DNA of 64,000 nt, taken from the NCBI GenBank assembly GCA_047967505.1, contig CM106538.1, one strand, 5' to 3'. The notes beneath the pieces were generated by a model that did no database searches, was not told the DNA's origin, and saw only the letters and a list, made by a program, of their open reading frames with translations. Made by a program: the position numbers and the translations under genes. Positions 35,989-48,509 of this stretch are shown here, piece by piece (the stretch's first letter is position 1; every line of letters starts with the position of its first letter). This DNA is from Dipteris shenzhenensis (lineage: Eukaryota; Polypodiophyta; Polypodiopsida; Gleicheniales).

Positions 35989-36924
35989 TTAAAGACTACC
36001 TGCATGGTCAAGACGTAGCTTACGGACTTCCAATCCTACGAGGAGTGGCTCGCACCCGGAAAAGCGAGGCAGAAACCACTTGTTTTCAATTGCATTGTTC
36101 AAATCTATCAACACTTCGTTTAATAGGTCAGCATCGACTCGCTGATCCGGCTCGCCTGTGTCGAAGAGATGACAGCCCGTATCCCGAATTCTCTTGACCT
36201 TAACGTAAACACTGATGCCGTTTAGGATGTCGTCCGAAGTGCATTCCTGTGTTTGTATCCCTTCGTGTTGATATGTTTCCAGGAAACTTTCGTTTGCTTT
36301 TTTCAATGCATCAAGGTAGGTTCTTCTTTTTGTTTGCGATTCAGTGTAAATCAATGCCCTCACAAGACGAATATAACTGTGACTTCTGTAGCGCAGCACC
36401 TCCTCGTCCCGGCAGACATCAAACATCTTGTAAAATTCGTTTTTAGACTTTTTGTTGCGCAATCTGTTCGCCATCTCTTCCAAGGCCTGGTTGAGATGCG
36501 TGTTGAGGTTGTAGGCAGTTCGTTTCAGCATGCTGACAATCACCACCTCCCGAGTACACAAAAGCTGATCATATAATACACTATTTCGGTTTTTCAGAAT
36601 CTCCATCTCTTCCTGAAGCTTCGAACAGAAGTCCTGAAGCTTCGAACAGAAGTCCTCAAGTGTCTCTACCTTCTGTTCGAGCTTGTTAATTTGCGCGGCC
36701 TCGTCGACAGCTTCGAGCATGAGAAACGTTCTTTCTGCCGGAGGAGAGTCTTCGACCTCTGGTCCGGACAAAGCCCTCTTTCCACAGTCGAAGACTCGTG
36801 TGGACCTTGGACGTCGACGCTTAGTTTCCCGAATTTCATCGCGATTGGCGTCGAGAACCCGTCCAAAGGCTCTGAAAGCTCTCTTAGGAACGACTGACTG
36901 CGCTTTTGCCTCCGACGAGAAGAG
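35989..36924 (-). CDS. Coiled-coil protein of unknown function (terminal exon or whole ORF)
   Basis: The open frame reads from just after a good acceptor (TGCATGTAG at 36925-36933) to a TAA at 35989, 311 residues if read as a 3' exon. If translation starts here, the first ATG is at 36720 (243 residues). It opens with a basic stretch 'ETKRRRPRSTRVF', a plausible nuclear signal. A heptad-like coiled coil follows ('INKLEQKVETLEDF...EEMEILKNRN'), containing a 7-residue duplication from a 21-bp DNA repeat. Then come charged helices ('ALEEMANRLRNKKSKNEFY') and a C-terminal segment ('VDADLLNEVLIDLNNAIENK'). An alternative end exists: GCAG/GTAGTC near 36000 could be a splice donor. I do not recognise a family. 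Confidence 0.5.
   Translation of the reverse strand, partial: LFSSEAKAQSVVPKRAFRAFGRVLDANRDEIRETKRRRPRSTRVFDCGKRALSGPEVEDSPPAERTFLMLEAVDEAAQINKLEQKVETLEDFCSKLQDFCSKLQEEMEILKNRNSVLYDQLLCTREVVIVSMLKRTAYNLNTHLNQALEEMANRLRNKKSKNEFYKMFDVCRDEEVLRYRSHSYIRLVRALIYTESQTKRRTYLDALKKANESFLETYQHEGIQTQECTSDDILNGISVYVKVKRIRDTGCHLFDTGEPDQRVDADLLNEVLIDLNNAIENKWFLPRFSGCEPLLVGLEVRKLRLDHAGSL
36608..36660. repeat. 21-bp in-frame tandem duplication in the coiled-coil ORF
   Basis: 'agtcctgaagcttcgaacag' recurs 21 bases later, giving the peptide DFCSKLQ twice in a row without breaking the frame or heptad. Confidence 0.9.
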
Positions 36925-39900
36925 CTACATGCACCATGAAAGCACGAAAGGTTCTTATTCCATGCACCATGAAAGTTTCTCAGATTTGCTTTTGTGCCTT
37001 TACGGTGTCTTCACACACGTCCTCCCACCAGATGATCTTTTGTGCCTTTAGCGTGGCTTCACACACGTCCTCCCACCAAGGCGTTCCAATTGACTATGAA
37101 CGATATTTAATTGGTTACCGATTGTGAGGTGGTCTGGCACCATACAGGTTCCTAGTAGGTGACAAAATGGTTACCAATTGTGAGGTGGTTTGGCGCGATC
37201 CACGGTTCCAACTAGGCGATTTTGTCACGCGCGACATTGGTCCAAGTCCCCCAACACACCTCGCGTGCACTGGTTGGGATGCTGGACATTGAGCCTTGGA
37301 CAAGTGTCCGTGGGCAAACGTGAAATACCGCCACCAATCCGACCTAATGTGTTAGATCTTGCTTTTTTGCTTCACCAAGGGTGGAGCCTTAGAGGTAGTT
37401 GAATTTCCACTAGTAATATTTAAATAATAATAATTAAGTTGTGTTTCAAATTGCCATTTATGGAGAAAAATTACCTTTTAATAGCCCAACACCCTTTAAA
37501 AGATCATTTACTTTCTCTTTTACATCCAAAAGCATTTGCTTTGCTACTATAGTAGGAGGCAATGCCAACACGCACTTATGCTATCTTGTCTAAATGTGGT
37601 GTGGGTACAGACCCCCCGAGTCATGTGTACCATTAAGTTGTGCTAAAAAAGATAGCAATTAAAATTGACAATAGTTGATTATGACGAGTTTAGTTTGTGT
37701 GAGCTATGTTATGATATTTTATTTGGTTTTCATGACCTAATTGTTACATGTGGATATCAAACACTTAAGAAGTGTCTTTTATGATTGAAAGAGATTGTTA
37801 AGTTTAAGATCATGAAATGTATAGAACAATTGGTGTACTTTTACTTAGGATTTATAGGACATACTTCTCTTACTCCATGGCTAATTGTGCACAACCTTGA
37901 TAGGTTGGTTCCATTGCTAAAAACGTGGTGCCAACCAATTATGTAAAAGTGGCTTGTAATTTTGTCTTTATAATTGGCCATTACCTCCTCAAGAGGAGGA
38001 GTAAATTTCATGGATAATAGAGTACAAGAGTAGTTCTAGGGATAAATTAAGTTGGAGAATGTCTTATCGGTGATTGACAAGAATAGATAACTTAATCCTT
38101 CATATCATCAAGTATTTAGGATGGATAATAGGGTACAAGAGTAGTTCTAGGGCTGAATTAAGTTGAAGAATGTCTTATAGGGCCAAAAGTGATTGATAAG
38201 AATGGACAATTTTTAATCCTTCCTATGCATGACATCGACTATTTAGGATGGAATGCAATTCTAGGATGCATGGATAAAAGCATAGCAACACTATAGTTTG
38301 CCTCCACAATTACCTAATATATTAACTAGAATTGCGGCAGGCAGCCCTTCCATCATGGAGCATGTAACTACTAACTCAAAAATTGAGCCTCAATCCTAGC
38401 ATTTTGTCAAATTTTTAAAGGGAAAAAGAAAATGAGTAAAAATGTGAACATGAGACAAGGCACAGGGTCTGTTAGGACCTACTCCTCCTTGCAAATGTCA
38501 AGGGTGGTGATTTACTATTAACGTGCAAAGATGTTTATATTGTTTGTGCATTTTAGGAGTTGAAGCCCAACAAATACATGAATAAGGTGACACTCGAGCT
38601 CATAATTATCCTCATTATAGTCTATACGATATTGTCACATGGACTACAATCGTATGAATAAAGGTCTTGATATCTTTCAATCTTGCATCCAGCTTGACTT
38701 TCCTTGCTCCCTCGCATCGAGAACATGCATCAAAAGAGATGAATATTGTAAGAATTCGGATTAAAGACAAGCAATTTTGAATGGACGAGCAATTGAAAAT
38801 ATTTGTATGATAATGTATATTATATAATTATTATAACCACACAAAGTGTGGGCAGGGAGGCAGCGCGTTTCCTTTCCCAAAAAGTTATAATCCGAGGGAA
38901 CAAGCCCTTTCCCGTGCGTCGAGAATATAAATGCCAAGAATATAAGCACCGTGAATAAGTCTCGTGAATAGATAAGATACTGGCATATTACTTGGATGTC
39001 AATAGCCGTAAATTATAATCGTATTTCTGCATATTGGTTGTATAACGACTCCCATGTTAGCTTGCGTCCACAAATAGAAAACAAGCAAAGCATATGAGGG
39101 TGCTAAAATTCAAATTTAGCAAAGGACTTGCAAAACTTAGCTTTTATCAATACTTTAGATTTAAGTTCTTATGTGGATCATTGGATTCAAAGCCAAAACT
39201 TGGACAATATGTTTCCTATTAAACTAAAAAATGGCCTTGCTAGAAGGAACCCGTTTAGGGACAATTTATTGTTGACTTTTGGAGTTGTTGACACTTGATC
39301 TTGTGGCATATTTTAGGATAGGAACGTAATCCATGATATGATGGTGATGGGCCTTGATGGCCACAAAATCAATAGTGACCACATGGTGCAGCATCTTTTC
39401 TTGCTCCTTCAATACTGTCTAATCGAAAAACTCTGTCTTCAAGTATTCTCATCGAGAATATTTTTTTGAAGGGAGCCATTGTAATTTGTGTCCAAGTTGA
39501 CTTCTCTGGTACTGCTTTATGGCACTTTGTATTTAGTGCGAATGTTCCCGAATGTACTATAGAGATTGGCAGGGGTCAAACTTCAAAAGGCCTTTGAGCA
39601 AGTTCCATTTCTCAAAAGAATAAACCGATCCTATAAATCTAGGAAACTACTCACATCCCTGAGAATGTTCTCATTCAAGAACTACTTTGGAGTCCCAGAG
39701 GTGGGATTAACTTTCGACATTGGTTAGATTCATAAGAGCTACCTTCCATGAATTAAAAGATGGTTCTCACTTCTCTCAAATTATACACTAGCCTTTAAGC
39801 TCCCTTTAAGAAGATATATTTACCCTTGAATGTAAGTGGTAGTTAAAAATTTATATGAAAGTATCTTAGAACCATGCAGAATTACAAGAAGTGCACCTTG

Positions 39901-40100
39901 GTGAGTTGGGAAAGCTCTGGAAGGCAATCTTGAGATTAAATTGTTATGGATCCTCTTGCACGCATTCAATCATAAGCTAAACCATTTGCCTCCTAGACAA
40001 AGAGCTTTTTATTCTCCACAATTGCTTTTTAATCTGATGAGCGGATGCTTACATTTCTGTAGGATTGGTCAAGCTAAACACAATAGACGAAACTGATTTA
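36925..40100. other. Spacer with small tandem duplications
   Basis: No recognisable gene. Duplications: 'catgcaccatgaaag' (36929, 36961), 'gtgcctttacggtg/agcgtgg.cttcacacacgtcctcccacca' (about 36998 and 37042), 'ggttaccgattgtgaggtggt' (about 37117 and 37169), and a ~115-bp unit 'ggataatagagtacaagagtag' (about 38012 and 38122). 36.9-37.35 kb is GC-richer and could be the promoter or an upstream exon of the coiled-coil gene. Confidence 0.5.
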
Positions 40101-40199
40101 GTCAGATCTTGCTGAAGCCCAAATTTCTATAAAAGACCCGGAAGACATGAAAGTTGAAGAAACAGTTTTAAATTTACAATTCTGGCTCCTCCTACTTGT

Positions 40200-41207
40200 T
40201 CGTAAGCTTGATCACATGTTGTTGCCTCTGACACTATGTCATGTGTGTCGTGATCTTCTTTCAATAGTTGCTCGAATTTAGTGGCCTCTAGGGCCTTATT
40301 TTTCTTAGCCATTCCACCATCGAATCTCTCACTCTCTGGAATAGGCCCCATGATAATTGGAGTTGGATTGAACTTTTGGGCAAGTGAAGATCTTTCCAAA
40401 AACAAAGAGGCCAATCAAATCGGTACAGTTACTGAAGTTGTAGTGGGCATCATAATTGCCAACCGGGACTAGAGTTGAGCAGATCCGGTCGCTTGAAATC
40501 CTAGGCCACAATGAAGCTGGTAGGGGGAGTGGCCATTGCTTGAGTCCCAAAAGAACTGAGCTTCTTAAGCGTTGGGAGGAAGAGAGAATTGGTGGGAGAG
40601 AGGATAGAATGAATTGGTAGGCTTTCTCTTATGCAACGAGTGTTTGGATCCCTCGGGCATGAGGCTCTACAAACAGTGCTCCTCTATGCTGGGAACAATC
40701 ATGATGCTAGCGTGTTCTCTTGAAAGCCCTAGGAACGAGCTTTCCCAAGTTTTAGCAGCCACCCAACGTTCCAACTAGCTCCAAATGAGATGTGGTGGAG
40801 AAGGTATGTCCTGCCAATGATGCAACACTGGATCTCGATACATTGTTTTCCTGTAAGTTCAACATGGTGTCAGAGCTGTTTCTGATGCCTCTATGTTGAT
40901 TTACTCTTGCAAGACTTTCTGAAGTGTCAATCCTTCCAGCAGAATCATGTTTGTTCCTTACTATTGGACCTTTGTTCATTGCTACAGGCTCGTACATGGT
41001 GACCATCTTCTTTCGAGTATTATAACTAATCCTTTGCACAGGACTAGTGTAAAATCAAGGGGATGGAGCACTTCCCTTACTCGTACAGCTATGGAATTTC
41101 AACTATTTCAACTTCTATGAGTGCTGAATCTTCTCAATGTAGAGACTCTACATCAGCAGTCCAGGGTCCATTCTCTGGGTCCTATTCTTCGCAGCTTCTG
41201 AACACTA
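40200..41207 (-). other. Possible exon fragments of an unidentified gene
   Basis: Open segments on the minus strand follow acceptor-like sequences: 40752-41047 (after TTTACACTAG), encoding 'KKMVTMYEPVAMNKGPIV', and about 40205-40400 ('KNKALEATKFEQLLKEDHD'), ending before GTAGGAGG. A short piece near 41160-41207 follows TGTTGTTTTAG. Phases could not be joined into one reading frame, and no domain is recognised. Confidence 0.22.
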
Positions 41208-41209
41208 AA

Positions 41210-44200
41210 ACAACAAAATTGCTAACAAATTAGATGCTACAATGATTCGGCAAGCACCATAATGAGTGGCCTAATGAAACTCTTGCAAACTTCAATTATA
41301 TAACACAATGGTCTGATTTTTGGTTTGTCTCAGCCTTCAAAGTATAGTTAGTTGGATGGAACTGCCATCCTTCCTATATTTATTTGCAATATTGCTTGCT
41401 AGATCCGATCAAGTGAACATTTGGATGCACATTCTGGTGCTCTTCTTTCCTCTCTCCCTTCCCCGTTTGCAATATTCTTGCTATATTGTTTGCAAGAAAT
41501 TTTATCTTATTTATCTCAACTGAATATCCTGAGCTTCGTGAGACTGTCAGGCCGAGTGGAGTCGTGAGTGGTGGCTCCAACGAAAGCAAAGAGCATAAAT
41601 TGACAAGCACAAAACCAAGTTCTATTGCGTCAAAAACTTCTCAAAAGAGGGAAGCTTAAACCATACCACTGACTCTTCCTCCCGTACCACATGGTATAAG
41701 AATAAGAATCCCGCAGCCACAATGGTGCACTCCCAACTTGAGACCAGCCAATTTGACTATATGGAAAGGAAAAGCATCTACGAAGATTCAAATGCAAATT
41801 TTTATACTCCTCTTTTTCTTTCGAGCTTGAAATAGGAACTTACAAATCGGATACACAAACATAGACATCACAGTAGCCATCACAAACCAAAGATTCTGCC
41901 AACACTCTTAATCCTTATGCTTGATATCCATCCTTGTTTGGGCTATAAAGGATACAGTTCATGCAGTGGTAGTGCAATGCTTGGTCAAGAGGGTGGCCAA
42001 GTGATGCAATAAATATGCAGGTGTGATATGCATTCCGTAGCGAGTAGCCTCCTCTTATTATTATTTTAGCATTGTGTTGAAGAACGAATGGATGATTACC
42101 TTTTGCCTACGGCGGATGGGGATGTAGGACTGGCCCAAAAGAGCCTCACAATTCACCAACTTCTAACTCCACTCTTGTTTAGAGTTCCAACTTTTTGAGC
42201 TCATGGCGGAATCCAGATCATGGATTGGCATGGTTGGGGTCCCAGCATCGACAACTTCAATCTGCATTGTTGTTGTTGCTACGCCTTGCACCTGCATCAT
42301 AGAAACAAGGCCAAACAAGATCAATCAAGCAAATCCAGCAATCCAATAGGAGCCCGCATGAGGGAAATTCTCTACCGTGATATCGTGCTAGAATCAATAG
42401 AGTGAAGTAGTGTTTAGAGAGATTGTTGCGTTAGCTTTTTGATAAGCTTTTTGATAAGATTTAGGGTGTTCACATGTCCAATATCATATTAGGGTGGATC
42501 TATGCTAACAAATGTTGCCAAAATATGGCGATTCCCACCTCTATCTCAATAATATCATCGCTATGAATACATCATTCACTTAGGCAATATTCATTGTTAG
42601 TCTTTACATTTACTTCCATGATGTCAACATGCAATCAGAGCTTAATCTCTTCCATCTTGCTCAAGCATATGAACCTAAGCTGGGTCCCTTGTTTGATCAT
42701 ACTTGATGTGATTTTTGCCATGTGCTTTTTGCGCATTCAAAGATACAAGCAAAACTAATCCTTTGAGAATGTGTTGCTACTTTGTGCATGTTGTACCTTA
42801 TAGCTTAAATGAAATTTACTTGTGTGATCCTTATTTATTTGGACAGACCACTATGACTAGTGCTACTTCATTAGCTAATGAGGTCTCTCATAGGACTACT
42901 GGAAGAAAACTTAGCTTCAAATATTTGGACAATGAGTAGTGCTACTTCATTAGCTAATGAGGCCTCTCATAGGATCACTGGAGGAAAACTTAGCTTCAAC
43001 TATAAAAAGGGATTCCTTATTAGCCATTCATGACTCATGGCAATGTTCGAAATGCTAGAAAGGTTTGCAAATGACTTGTGTCAAAAGAGCAAGGTCAACT
43101 TTCCACCTAGTCCAACTAAATGCTGTCCATGACTTACTCACTAGATAAAAGAATAAAATATGCCAAAGGATCCATGGGATGAGTTAGAAAGCTACTAAGA
43201 CTCTTAAATACTCAAGTCACTACCCAATCACTAGAGAGCATAAAGGATTCTCTTAGAAACATGTGTAAATAGTTGTAATTCCATGCTTGGATGAGACCTT
43301 ATCGTCCATATGCTACTATCAGGAATGTAGTGTGAGCCTTCTCTAATTATTTGATTCAACTTTTGTTCTAGCTAATCGAAAAAAATTGCACAATGAGTTC
43401 CCTAAAAGACATGCAATTTTTTAAAATTTAAAATGTTTAATGTAATGGAAAACCCTTTTTTGTAATAGTGAAGAAATATAAGGCTTACACTTAGGCGGGT
43501 AATTTTGTTTTTCAAATAATAAAGGTTGAAAGGATCTCGATTATGAAAACCACATTCTTCCCATAGTAACGATAATGTGGGAAACTTTTTATGATTTATC
43601 TGATCTTCAAACATGATGAAGGATCTAAAAAAGACATAACCTATAATTCTTATCTCAAATTAGATGCATATCATTAATGCTCAATTTACGTAAAATTTTA
43701 TGAAGTGTATTGTTCAAGTGCTGGGTCACCTAAATGGATGCAAAGAGAAGTTTTCTTTTGAGAACATTGATCCTTTTGGGTGGGGAAGTAATGATTTAGT
43801 TGGAAACAAAGAAATAGGGTCCATAGAGTCCCCAAGGAGTCTCCCTCATTTTTTCTTTTTCTTTTTTCTTTTGTCGTCTTTAAGTTACCCCCTTTCCCTT
43901 CTCCCCCCCCCCTCACCCATTACATCACCCCCTATTACCTCTTCATTTTATCCCCTTTCCTTTTTTCCACCCTACCCCCTCATTCTTTTTTTCCACACTG
44001 CTCTCCTTTATTAATTTTATTCACACCACTTTCCTTTATTAATTTTATTTTTTAATCTTTCTCACCATACACACCCCGCCCCTATCCCTTTCCTTAGTCA
44101 CCTTACTCCTCTTTTTTTCTTTTTTTCTCTCTTTTCTGTCACAATTCCTCTTGTGTGGCATCAACATTTTACTCAACAACATATTTTCTTTGAACTTGTG

Positions 44201-45330
44201 GGCGATCACATTCATCATGTACATTGCACATATCAAACAAACTAATTCTTGAGTAAATAGTGTCTAAACTTATGGACACAATACACCATACCAAGAGCTT
44301 CACGCTCACTTGTGTTCTAGTTGCACTTGGGTTGAGTCATCAATCTGTTTGACTAATAAAGAGGGTAATCTAAATTCCCATTTGGCTAAGCCGATATGAT
44401 ACCAATGGAATAACCAAAAGTATCAACATGAACATGAAAAATAATATCCCACCTCGGCTTCGTGTGAATGGGTGTCTCAGCTACTTTGGTGCTTTAAGGC
44501 ATGGAAGGCAACAGATGAGTCAAAAGTCCATTTGGGGGAGAGAGAGGGGGGGGGAAGAGAGAGAGAGAGAGAGAGAGAGAGTACAAGACATGGGCCACTT
44601 TTTGACACTAATACCAATGCTAAATACAAAGGATTTTTTTCAAACAAGTCGAAAGCGTCGGAATGTCCTCAGGGTGCGCATCGCAATGGATGCAACCATA
44701 TCAGCGTCGATGTAGGCTTCAGTAATTGAGTTTTTTTTGTGTCGGTATTAGCGTTGGTATATACCAGCACTATAATTGTTGGTATATAACGACGCTTTTA
44801 TCGAATATTAAAATTATTTTTGTGGGGTAGGATGGGGCTTGTTCCAGCCCCATTCTACCGCACAATTTGGCTTTTAATTAGAATTATAGTATAACATGTT
44901 ACAAATGGAGGTAATACATCAAAATCATGTTACAATGTTACAAAAGAGGACTAAAAAATGATTTACACTACAAAATGGCAAAAGTTCCAAAGTTCAAAAT
45001 GGCAAATCTGCTGAAGTATTGCACTACAAAATGGGAACATTTTTTCGGAGGCCTATTTTAGGAGAGCTTTTTCAAGCGAGGTGAGCTTTTAGGGGCCATT
45101 GTCACCATTGTGGCAAGCTTTTAGGCCATTTCCACCATTCTGGTGAGCTTTTTCAGACAAGATGTTAAGGGCCGCTGTGGCCGATCGTTGGCATCTCACT
45201 GAAGCCTCAGCAAGGGTGTAGCAGTCTGTGATGGCTACCCTTGGCGAGGTCTTAGCATCAACTATGGGGGTCATCTCCTCACGTACCTTACCAATGGAGT
45301 AGTTGAAGCACTTGATGAGGCCTTCATAGT
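41210..45330. other. Spacer with simple repeats
   Basis: No gene recognised. Contains a 79-bp tandem duplication ('tagtgctacttcattagcta' at 42858 and 42937), a T/C-rich stretch at 43.85-44.13 kb, a (GA)n run at 44556-44581 and a stable inverted repeat at 44822-44863. Confidence 0.5.
44822..44863. repeat. 18-bp-arm inverted repeat (hairpin)
   Basis: Arms 44822-44839 (gtggggtaggatggggct) and 44846-44863 pair at 16 of 18 positions around a 6-base loop. No T-run follows on either side, so it does not look like a terminator. It lies about 0.5 kb from the truncated Helitron. Confidence 0.75.
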
Positions 45331-45339
45331 GCCTTAGCA

Positions 45340-48336
45340 ATGCCTAGATTAACACAAGCAATGTGAATGTTTTCCTCGTGCCTGCATTGCCTGATAGAAA
45401 GAAGTGTAAGGGGGTTGGTGGCCTTAGATGTTTCTTTAGCAAAATGTCCTCTACTATTGCAGGTTGATCCGAATTCAATGTTCAAATTGACAAAGGAAGC
45501 TCAACTTTTGGGTCGAATTCTTGGGTTTTGCTATGGTCATTGAAATTTTGAGTTTTGATGTCATTGTAATGGAAATGAAAGTTGTTGCATTAAATGCCAT
45601 TAGTTTGTTGAATAGAGCTCTAAACGCATCTATTGATTCTTTATTGTATTCATAGAGATTGTGCCATGTTGTTATGTTTTCATCAAGAGAAATCTCGTTA
45701 TTAGAGAAAGGAATATAGAGCAAACACAATTCTCTATAGTGTTTATGGAGATCCTTGTTCTTATTATAGTTATTGAAATGGATTATTTGTTCGCGTTTTC
45801 TTGTGGCATTTTTGTTGCTACCGTAGTTACTAACAAATGACGCTAATCAGACATTTTGCATGCTTGCATTTCATTGTAAGTACTTTGTGATTACATCTAA
45901 AAAGAAGATGTCATTACTCTCATGGTCTAACCTTTGCAACTCTTCTCTTCATTTAAGGAGCAAGGTCCTCTCATCTCAGCAAGGCTGGTGTTAATGTAGT
46001 ACTGGAGGTTAGCAGCAAGGATAAGCATAAGTATACAGCTTGTTGATCGCTTATATGTTGTGTGTTGAGTATTGCATTGCCAACTTTGCGTATTCATTCA
46101 TTTATAGGTCTATTTGTTTGCATGCACTCAGTGAATGCTTTCGAATTGCTTCAATAGTGTTTTTGTCCATCTCAGTCATGTACGATATGCAATATGATGC
46201 CGGTCCATGTGGATTCAACATGAATTGAAGGTCAGTATTAGCCTCCCATAACTTCAATATTGTTGGGTTGAAGTTGTTAGTGAAGACATCCTTTGGTTCA
46301 TGTTTTAGGAACATTGTAAGTTGGCTAATACTTGAGTGTAATGCGAAAGTATATTGTTCTTCACTGAGTTTAAGTTCAATGGGGTACTCATCAAATGTTA
46401 GTTCAAGTGTTGATGGCTTTTCTAAGAGCATGGTGATACTTTTCATTTGTCCTTTCAAAGTACTTTCGATGTCTTCTCTATTTACAGGAGTTAAGAGTCT
46501 TATAGTACAAATGGGTGGACGAGGGAATCCAAAATGGCATTTTTTGTCCCTTTGTTTGCAAGTTTTTCTATGCTTATGGGATTGGATGTTTGGGTTAGGA
46601 AGTTCAAGCTTTGACATGTCACAGCAAATGTATTTATCCACAAATTCTTCTAATTCTGTAGTCGTTTATGTACCATAAGTAGGTGACCCTTCGATCCAAA
46701 TTAACCCATGGTCATGTTGACTACCACGATTTTGAAACTTAGTGAGACAAAGAAAAAGTCCATCACTTTTCTTATGATAAGATGAATCTTGTGTAAGTAA
46801 TCGTTTAAAAGCTTGGAATCTATGCATGTAATATTGAGCTGATGTTAGCGGATCTTTGCAGATTAAGTTTCATGTTTTTGTAGCAGGGGAAGCATGGGTA
46901 TTGCCTATCGATTCTATTCTAAGGGCTTCCAAGCATTCAAGCAAAGGTTTCCATAGTCTTTCAGCTACTACTACTGAGAAAGTGATGAAGAAAGTTGGAG
47001 GGCCAAGTTTCCTTACCATGGCGAATAGATTTTTTTGTAGTTTCATCTTGTAGTCCGATGATGTGCCCATGGAAGCAAAGTCATGCTAGCCAATGTTTCA
47101 ACGAAGAAGATGTTCTACATCTGTGTTTTGTAGTGCATTGTTTTCTTTTAATGTTTGTCCACAAAATTGTGCTTTACGCATGCGAACCCAAGTTCAGGAT
47201 AAAACTTGGCACACTAATTCTTTCATGGTTTTGAAGAAAAGGTTTTCTATAGAGAATGCAAACTGGCAATCTTTTGTGAGTTCCCATTGTGTAATCTCTT
47301 GGTATGAAGTATAGCCTGGGATGTTATACATGCATGGGTGACCAAAGAAGAGCCGAGGGAATGCAAGTCCTTTGTAGTGCTTGTCCTTGAAGATGCTAAG
47401 AGGTGAAAAGCCTTCAGAAGGAGCCATAACTATTATTTCGTCTTCAAAGTCAATGACTTGTTGGCTACTGTAAATTCCATGTACTAGCGTGTCGGTCCCT
47501 ATGTTATCATTCCGATTGTTATATAATGTTGTTGTTGGTGAGTGCTCTTGCAATTGCTCTTTTTGGAGTGCGTCAATGTGCTGGGCCCATGCGTTGTTTA
47601 ACATAACACATTCCTGCTTGTATAATAGGGTAAGTAAAAGTTCATTCAATGCACGTGTTGTAAGAGTGGGCCTTACCAATCCGCTCATATAATAATGTGT
47701 GTATTGGAGTTTTCTCTTGATACCAACCATGGTAGTCGCACCGTTGGTAAGGAAGCTTGGGAGCACACGTTGAGCTTTGTCAATATCCCAAAACACGTTC
47801 AGAATGCTCCCCTTGAGACTGTATTGAATGTCAAAGCTTAATTCACATATTTGAGCAAAAGGGATTCGTATTGAAATAAGACGTGCTTCGATATCATTTG
47901 TTGTACTTGTGTACTTTATTTTCTTTGAAAGGGGCATGTTTTTATGGCAGAAGGTTGTTACTACTTTCTTCTTAATATGTTTGTAACAAATTGAGTACAA
48001 ACTTTTTTCTTTTGAAGGCACTTCACCTTCAATGATATGATTTTGAAGAAACAAGGTAGTCATCTATGGTGTTACCATTTTTAGCTTTGAGAGAAATGTT
48101 AAAGTGTTGCAACATTTGCAAGCATGTCGAGGAGAATCTTGTATTATTTTTAAATACATAGCGCAAGCATTATTGCAAATAAACTTTCTCTTTCTTGATT
48201 GTGTTTGTTCATGTGAATGTACCATTGTAGGTACCTTAGCAATGGAATTTTCTATTTGTATAGCATGCTCTATGGTAGCTATTGTATGTTGCATACTCAA
48301 TGTATTAAACCTTTGAACATTTTCATGGAATTTCAA
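45340..48336 (-). mobile_element. Helitron relic (Rep domain and start of helicase)
   Basis: Minus-strand blocks match Helitron Rep-helicase proteins in the right order over ~3 kb, nearly all in one reading frame broken by stops. The helicase is cut off soon after its Walker A motif. Helitron 5' TC and 3' CTRR ends were not identified. Confidence 0.88.
45340..48336 (-). pseudogene. Helitron Rep/helicase polyprotein, interrupted
   Basis: From 48336: Cys-rich 'RHACKCCNTLTFLS', then 'IRIPFAQICELSFDIQYSLKG', 'HGIYSSQQVIDFEDEIIVMAP' and 'SPLSIFKDKHYKGLAFPRLFF', all signatures of the N-terminal Helitron region (47194-48063). 'WVRMRKAQF' and 'RKLGPPTFFITFS' follow (46870-47190). The Rep nickase motif is intact as 'RGSQHDHGLIWI', the HUH pair His-Asp-His at 46708-46716. 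Next is 'FVDKYI...CHFGFPRPP' (46102-46641), with Tyr residues in 'SYCISYM' where the catalytic Tyr pair is expected. After several stops come 'DERTLLLK' and 'LLYIPFSNNEISL' (45475-45729). A shifted frame gives 'FFLSGNAGTRKTFTLL' (45368-45391), a Walker A whose Gly before Lys is Arg. The rest of the helicase is missing. Dead element. Confidence 0.88.
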
Positions 48337-48509
48337 GTATACACAACATGTTTACATGGAATTTCAAGTAAAGGAGAAATTTGCATTGGAATAGTTGTTT
48401 CATCAAGCAAAATGGTGTAGAAGCCAATACTACCAAGGTAGCAAACATAAAGGGCTTTGTATGCATTTGTTGTTGTTAGACAAAATACTTTGAATGAGAA
48501 CCATAAAGG

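Noticed and set aside
36850-36924. Cyclin-like destruction box in the basic N-terminal stretch of the coiled-coil ORF
   Set aside because: The spacing does not fit RxxL, and no cyclin box follows.
36249-37051. Plus-strand frames up to 122 residues over the coiled-coil ORF
   Set aside because: Antisense shadows; the minus strand has the long continuous frame and acceptor.
45001-45035. 'cactacaaaatgg' motifs as CACTA transposon ends
   Set aside because: The motif recurs only locally, with no inverted partner or transposase.
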